Assembly: GCA_030040625.1 (NCBI GenBank)
Contig: JASHTI010000068.1
Location: 1 to 8,912 of the forward strand
DNA: 8,912 nucleotides
Direction: 5' to 3'
From: Thermoplasmata archaeon
Lineage (GTDB): Archaea; Thermoplasmatota; Thermoplasmata; Lutacidiplasmatales; UBA184
Position numbers and translations under genes: made by a program. A model generated the notes under the pieces. It worked only from the letters and a program-made list of their open reading frames with translations. It ran no database searches and was not told the DNA's origin. Below, one piece after another: positions 5,603 to 8,912 of this stretch. Numbering within the stretch: the stretch's first letter is position 1; every line of letters begins with the position of its first letter.

Positions 5603-6307
5603 CTACAGGCGCGACACCAGTTCGCCGACGACGAAGCCGGCGAAGCCGGCACCCAGGCCGATCAGGAGCATCCGCGAGGCGGAGGTCCACAGGCTGCCCA
5701 GGGTCGTCCGCGCCTCGTAGATCCCGACGGCGGCGAGCGTCGCGCCCGTGAGCACGACCGACGCGACGACCGCCCCCACGCGCTCGACGCCCAGGAGGAA
5801 CGGCAGCAGCGGGATCACCGACCCGACGACCGTCGCGCCGAGGACGGTGAGCGCGCTCGCCACCGGCTGGCGCTCGCTGACCTCGGGGAGGTTCAGCTCG
5901 AAGGCCATCATGATGTCGAGCCAGGCCCGCGGCTTCGCCTCGATGCGCCGGACCATCTCTTCGACCTCCTCGCCCTCGTAGCCCCAGCGCCGCAGGATCA
6001 CGCGGACCTCCTCGCGCTCGAGCTCGGGGACCTCGACCATCTCGCGTCGCTCCCGCTCGACCTCGCTGAGGTAGAGGTTCCGGCGGGCGAGCGTCGAGGT
6101 GTAGGCGACCGCTCCCATCGAGATCGACTCCGCGGCGAGCGCGGCGAGCCCCGCGACCAGGATGAGCCGGGTCGACGCCCCGGCCGCGACGAGGCCGAGG
6201 AGGATCCCCAGGACGTTGACCAGCCCGTCCTGGCTGCCGAGGATGAAGTCGCTCAGGAGGGTCGGCTTCGGGTGGAGCTCGTGCGACAGTCCGATCTTCG
6301 AGGCCAT
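5603..6307 (-). CDS. VIT1/CCC1-family iron/manganese transporter
   Basis: This 234-residue integral membrane protein has the length and signatures of the VIT1/CCC1 family, which moves Fe(II) or Mn(II) out of the cytoplasm. FILGSQDGLVNVLGILLGL at 21-39 holds the conserved Asp27 of helix 1. AAESISMGAVAYTST at 58-72 is the helix 2 signature. A Glu-rich cytoplasmic segment at 82-126 matches the family's metal-binding domain. WLDIMMAFELNL at 129-140 includes the paired Met133-Met134 and Glu137 of helix 3. Two more hydrophobic stretches follow at about 150-172 and 177-197, then a last one at 211-231. The start is the ATG preceded by a good Shine-Dalgarno; a TTG at 6337 would add ten charged residues and is less likely. 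In an archaeon without vacuoles the protein probably exports or detoxifies metal at the cell membrane. Confidence 0.92.
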   Translation of the reverse strand: MASKIGLSHELHPKPTLLSDFILGSQDGLVNVLGILLGLVAAGASTRLILVAGLAALAAESISMGAVAYTSTLARRNLYLSEVERERREMVEVPELEREEVRVILRRWGYEGEEVEEMVRRIEAKPRAWLDIMMAFELNLPEVSERQPVASALTVLGATVVGSVIPLLPFLLGVERVGAVVASVVLTGATLAAVGIYEARTTLGSLWTSASRMLLIGLGAGFAGFVVGELVSRL

Positions 6308-6314
6308 GCGCCGC

Positions 6315-6320
6315 TCCTCC
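6315..6320 (-). promoter_or_regulatory. Shine-Dalgarno of the VIT1-like gene
   Basis: GGAGGA on the minus strand ends 7 nt before the ATG at 6307 and selects it over the upstream in-frame TTG at 6337. A weak TATA-like GTGTAAG (6367-6361) would place transcription start near 6337, giving a leader of about 30 nt. Confidence 0.65.
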
Positions 6321-6389
6321 GAGCGGCCGTCGCTCAAAGCGGTGACCCCGGGGCCCGCCGCTTACACCCCCGCCACCCCTCGCGACAAC

Positions 6390-6396
6390 CCTAAGG
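6390..6396 (+). promoter_or_regulatory. TATA-like element of the MFS exporter gene
   Basis: CCTAAGG is centred 28 nt upstream of the ATG at 6421 and is the only AT-containing element at the expected distance in a very GC-rich stretch. No Shine-Dalgarno precedes the ATG, so a leaderless mRNA is likely. The match to a TATA box is weak. Confidence 0.4.
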
Positions 6397-6420
6397 CCGC
6401 AGGGGGACCGCATCCTCCCG

Positions 6421-7950
6421 ATGGCGAGCGCCCCGGCCCCCGCGACGACCCCCCCGTCCCGGCACGAGGCGGCGGTCCTCCTGCTCGCCACGATCGGGAC
6501 GGTGATGGTCGCCGTCGACAGCACGATCGTCATCCTCGCCCTGCCGACGATGAGCCGGGAGCTCCACTCCCCCCTCGGCACGATCATCTGGACGATCCTC
6601 GCCTACCTGCTCGTTACCGCCGCGCTGACCACGCAGGCCGGTCGGATCGGCGACATCCTCGGGCGCGGCCGGGTCTACAACGCCGGCTTCGCGGTCTTCA
6701 CGGTCGGCTCGGCGCTGTGCGGCTTCGCCCCGACCGACGTGTTCCTGATCGGGGCCCGGGTCGTCCAGGCGATCGGCGGGGCGATCATGTTCGCCAACGC
6801 CGGGGCGATCATCGCCCACGTCTTCCCGCCGGAGCGACGCGGGCGGGCGTTCGGCTTCCTCGTCTTCGGCTGGAGCGTCGGGGCGATCCTCGGGATCCTT
6901 CTCGGGGGCGTGATCACGACGACCCTCGGCTGGCGCTACAACTTCTTCATCAACATCCCGATCGGGATCGCGGCGGTCGCGCTCGGCCTCCACAGCCTAC
7001 CGGAGTCGACGCGGACGAAGGTCAGCCTGGACGTTCCCGGCTTCGTCACGTTCTCGCTCGCGCTCGGGGCGATCTGCTACGGCGCGATCGAAGTGGCGGT
7101 CTTCGGCCACTCCCTCCGCAACGAGGCGTTCGTCGCGATCGGCCTACTGCTGATCCCCGTGTTCGTCGCGCTCGAGCTCCGCGCCGAGCAGCCGATGCTC
7201 GACCTGCGCGAGATCCGCCAGCGCCTCCTGGGATTCTCGCTCGTCGCCGGCTTCCTGCAGGCGCTGGGCTATCTCTCGGTGATCTTCCTGATGACCCTGT
7301 ACCTGCAGGGGATCCGTGGCTTGAGCCCGCTCGACTCATCGGTCCTCCTCGTCCCCGGCTACCTGGTCGGCGCGCTGGTGGGTCCCCTCGCGGGGAAGTA
7401 CGTCGACCGTCTCGGGCCGCGCGGGCTCGCGACGTTGGGGCTCGCGCTGATGATCGTCGCGGTCCTCGCCTACTCGCTCCTGACCACGACGAGCTGGCTC
7501 GGTTGGGTCCCGATCGTCTCCTGCGTCAGCGGCGTCGGCATCGGGACGTTCTTCCCGGCGAACAACACCGCGATCATGGGCCAGGCCTCCCCGCGGACGT
7601 TCGGGGCGATCAGCGGTCTTCGCGGGACCCTCACCAACATGGGGACGCTGCTGAGCTTCGTCGTGGCGCTGTCGATCGCCTCCGCCACCGTATCGCCCGC
7701 GGTCGCCGCCCAGGTGTTCCTGGGCACCAACTCTCTCGGGGCCTCGGGCGGGGCGTTCCTCGCCGGGATCCGGGCGGCGTTCTACGGCTCGGCGGGGATC
7801 CTCGTCGTCGCCGCGGTGCTATCGTTCTCCCGGGGACCGTCCCCGTCGAGCACGCCGCAGCCGGCGCTGCGGCCGGCCCCGCCGGCGAGCACGGAGCGCG
7901 TCCCGCAGGATCCGGTCGTGGTCGAAAGCGAGGCGGCGCGCCTCCCGTAG
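6421..7950 (+). CDS. 14-TM MFS multidrug exporter (DHA2, EmrB/QacA type)
   Basis: This 509-residue protein is a major facilitator superfamily antiporter of the DHA2 family, which exports drugs or other lipophilic compounds using the proton gradient. VDSTIVILALPTM at 32-44 is the family's helix 1 motif with Asp33. QAGRIGDILGRGRV at 72-85 is motif A in the loop after helix 2. GARVVQAIGGA at 111-121 is motif B with Arg113. GWSVGAILGILLGG at 150-163 is motif C of drug antiporters, followed by GWRYNFFINIPIG. The hydrophobic profile and length fit 14 helices. The last helix ends near residue 465, and the remaining 44 residues are rich in Pro and Ser, probably disordered; they are encoded opposite the end of the Nudix gene. 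The substrate is unknown, and no local repressor is adjacent. Confidence 0.94.
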   Translation: MASAPAPATTPPSRHEAAVLLLATIGTVMVAVDSTIVILALPTMSRELHSPLGTIIWTILAYLLVTAALTTQAGRIGDILGRGRVYNAGFAVFTVGSALCGFAPTDVFLIGARVVQAIGGAIMFANAGAIIAHVFPPERRGRAFGFLVFGWSVGAILGILLGGVITTTLGWRYNFFINIPIGIAAVALGLHSLPESTRTKVSLDVPGFVTFSLALGAICYGAIEVAVFGHSLRNEAFVAIGLLLIPVFVALELRAEQPMLDLREIRQRLLGFSLVAGFLQALGYLSVIFLMTLYLQGIRGLSPLDSSVLLVPGYLVGALVGPLAGKYVDRLGPRGLATLGLALMIVAVLAYSLLTTTSWLGWVPIVSCVSGVGIGTFFPANNTAIMGQASPRTFGAISGLRGTLTNMGTLLSFVVALSIASATVSPAVAAQVFLGTNSLGASGGAFLAGIRAAFYGSAGILVVAAVLSFSRGPSPSSTPQPALRPAPPASTERVPQDPVVVESEAARLP

Positions 7951-8286
7951 CGGACGCCAGGTCGCCTCGGCCGCGTCGTCCGCTCCCTGCGGCGGGCGCG
8001 CGCGCCCTCCGATCTCGAACGCGACGCTCGCCGTCGGACCCCGGGGGTCGCGATCGGGCCCGGAGTAGACGCCGATCAACGCCCGGATGCGGGCCACGAG
8101 ACCGGTCTCCTCGCGGAGCTCTCGGAGGACCGCAGCCTCTACGGTCTCGGTCGGTTCCACGAACCCGCCGGGAAGGGCCCAGCGGCCGGCAAAAGGCGGT
8201 CGTCCGCGACGGACGAGGAGGACGCGCTCCCGGTCGATCCACACGGCGTCGACGGTGAGCACTGGGCCGCGAGGGTAGCGCGCCAC
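7819..8286 (-). CDS. Nudix hydrolase (ADP-ribose pyrophosphatase-like)
   Basis: This 155-residue protein hydrolyses nucleoside-diphosphate-linked substrates with a divalent metal. The complete Nudix box lies at 41-63 with Gly41, Glu47, Arg55, Glu56, Glu59, Glu60 and Gly62 all present. GRWALPGG before it and VYSGPDRDPRG after it resemble ADP-ribose pyrophosphatases and 8-oxo-dGTPase-like archaeal proteins; the exact substrate cannot be settled. FDHDRIL at 121-127 resembles the final helix of that group. The last 24 residues are nearly all Arg, Gly and Pro and look like a non-domain tail. The start is a GTG 24-25 nt from a TATA box, implying a leaderless mRNA. The last 43 codons lie antisense to the end of the MFS gene. 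Confidence 0.92.
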   Translation of the reverse strand: MARYPRGPVLTVDAVWIDRERVLLVRRGRPPFAGRWALPGGFVEPTETVEAAVLRELREETGLVARIRALIGVYSGPDRDPRGPTASVAFEIGGRARPPQGADDAAEATWRPLREARRLAFDHDRILRDALRARRRGRPQRRLRRARRGRSPGER

Positions 8287-8307
8287 GACGGTCGAACCGG
8301 TCGGGGG

Positions 8308-8313
8308 TTATAC
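8308..8313 (-). promoter_or_regulatory. TATA box of the Nudix gene
   Basis: The minus strand reads GTATAA here, within GGCGTATAACCC, very like the box of the regulator operon (GCGTATAAAC). Its centre is 24-25 nt upstream of the GTG at 8286, consistent with a leaderless mRNA starting at that codon. Confidence 0.7.
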
Positions 8314-8348
8314 GCCCGCCCGGCGCGGCTCCGCTCGACCCCCGGGTC

Positions 8349-8353
8349 TTATA
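8349..8353 (+). promoter_or_regulatory. TATA-like element upstream of tnpB
   Basis: TTATA within GGTCTTATACC could start a + strand transcript near 8377, upstream of the TnpB frame. No start codon lies at the leaderless distance, so the transcript would have a leader of about 100 nt to the first GTG in frame. The assignment to tnpB is weak. Confidence 0.3.
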
Positions 8354-8474
8354 CCGAGGGGCGGCCCCCGCTCTGTATCCAAACTCCATTTCGTCTCGAG
8401 CTACGGGGTGTCTTCACCGTTCATCCTCCATTGGCGTCGATCCACTCACTCCCTGACGCGTCGAACTGCGGGTC

Positions 8475-8912
8475 GTGGACCCCCGCCGTGCCTTGGTCTT
8501 CTCCTTCGCCCACGCTCCTCCGTCGGCCGGCCCTCCGAGTTGGGGCGTGTCGGCTTCGGCGGGGACTCCCGCCGAGGCTCCTCCACTCCCCCTGCCCATT
8601 CGCCAGTTCCAAGAGCAGTTCCGTCTCCTCGTCAACGAGTGCCTCCGCGAGGCGCTCGCCAAAAACCTCACCGCCCGGAGCTCCCTCTCCCGCTTCGCTC
8701 GCGACCGGGCCCGAGACCTCCACATCACCGGCGCCGTCGGCCTCGCCGCCTCCGAGATCGCCCTCGGTCTCGCGGCGTCCCATCGCCGTCGGCTCCGTCG
8801 GGGGCCGCCGACCCGGGTCCCCTACGTACGCACTCCCTTCGTTCGCCTCCCCAAGAGCTGTTTCCACCTTGACGCCGAGACCGGCAAGCTCCGCCTCTCC
8901 CTCCGCGCCGGA
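8475..8912 (+). CDS. tnpB: TnpB-like IS200/IS605-family protein, N-terminal part (runs off window)
   Basis: The frame is open from 8457 to the window edge and encodes the N-terminal domain of a TnpB/OrfB protein, the RNA-guided nuclease of IS200/IS605 elements. Recognisable pieces are IRQFQEQFRLLVNECLREAL (from 8598), the helix pair LTARSSLSRFARDRARDLHI, the segment GLAASEIALGLAASHRRRLR, then PYVRTPFVRL and DAETGKLRLSL, in the order of archaeal TnpB proteins. The RuvC and zinc-finger parts, if present, lie beyond the edge. The start is uncertain: the frame has no ATG, a TGA at 8454 closes it upstream, and the GTG at 8475 is the first accepted start. Family-like sequence (ELRVVDPRRALVFSF) begins before 8475, so the N-terminus may be truncated or mutated. 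The element's left end was not identified, and no TnpA gene is present upstream. Confidence 0.7.
   Translation, partial: MDPRRALVFSFAHAPPSAGPPSWGVSASAGTPAEAPPLPLPIRQFQEQFRLLVNECLREALAKNLTARSSLSRFARDRARDLHITGAVGLAASEIALGLAASHRRRLRRGPPTRVPYVRTPFVRLPKSCFHLDAETGKLRLSLRAG

Noticed and set aside
6162..8258. 698-residue + strand frame over the MFS exporter
   Set aside because: The sequence is Arg/Pro/Asp-rich and is the alternate frame of the clearly recognisable MFS gene.
8406..8417. Small hairpin GGTG-TCTT-CACC as the left-end structure of the IS element
   Set aside because: A 4-bp stem is too short to separate from chance, and the element's other end is outside the window.
8421..8867. Minus-strand frame of 148 residues at the right end
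   Set aside because: It is antisense to the TnpB-like frame, rich in Gly, Glu and Arg, and shows no domain.

Overview
The window looks like a piece of a GC-rich archaeal genome, plausibly a Thermoplasmatota-type lineage. This is an inference from promoter architecture and gene types; no rRNA or other phylogenetic marker is present. Several genes have an AT-rich TATA-like box centred about 25-30 nt upstream of the start codon (near 16, 3438, 5315, 6393 and 8311), so their mRNAs are probably leaderless. Genes that cannot be leaderless, such as the QueA-like gene and the VIT1-like transporter, have a clear Shine-Dalgarno sequence instead.

Left part (1-993): a stand-alone protein related to the N-terminal nuclease domain of type I restriction HsdR subunits, on the + strand. 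Its start codon lies inside a perfect 10-bp-arm inverted repeat. It converges on the next operon.

Second block (994-3412, - strand): a three-gene operon with 4-nt ATGA overlaps at both junctions. In transcription order it holds a SufR-like winged-helix regulator with a C-x12-C-x27-C motif, a classical short-chain dehydrogenase/reductase, and a divergent homologue of QueA (S-adenosylmethionine:tRNA ribosyltransferase-isomerase). Canonical QueA makes queuosine, a bacterial modification, whereas archaea normally make archaeosine. The variant active-site motifs and the two partners suggest a different, uncharacterised reaction. This is the strongest candidate for an undescribed system in the window.

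Middle (3413-5343): a divergent promoter region with a small inverted repeat; a 79-residue protein of unknown function (+); a membrane-anchored extracellular beta-propeller (-); and an upstream region with a near-perfect 22-bp palindrome abutting the TATA box of the next gene.

Right part (5344-8912): a 73-residue zinc-ribbon-like protein (+), a VIT1/CCC1-family Fe/Mn transporter (-), and a 14-TM MFS drug exporter of the DHA2/EmrB-QacA type (+). The exporter's tail overlaps, on the opposite strand, a Nudix hydrolase gene (-) by 132 nt. The window ends in the N-terminal part of an IS200/IS605-type TnpB protein (+) that runs off the edge and has no obvious ATG. No tRNA, rRNA or CRISPR array was seen, and no intergenic stretch exceeds 300 nt.
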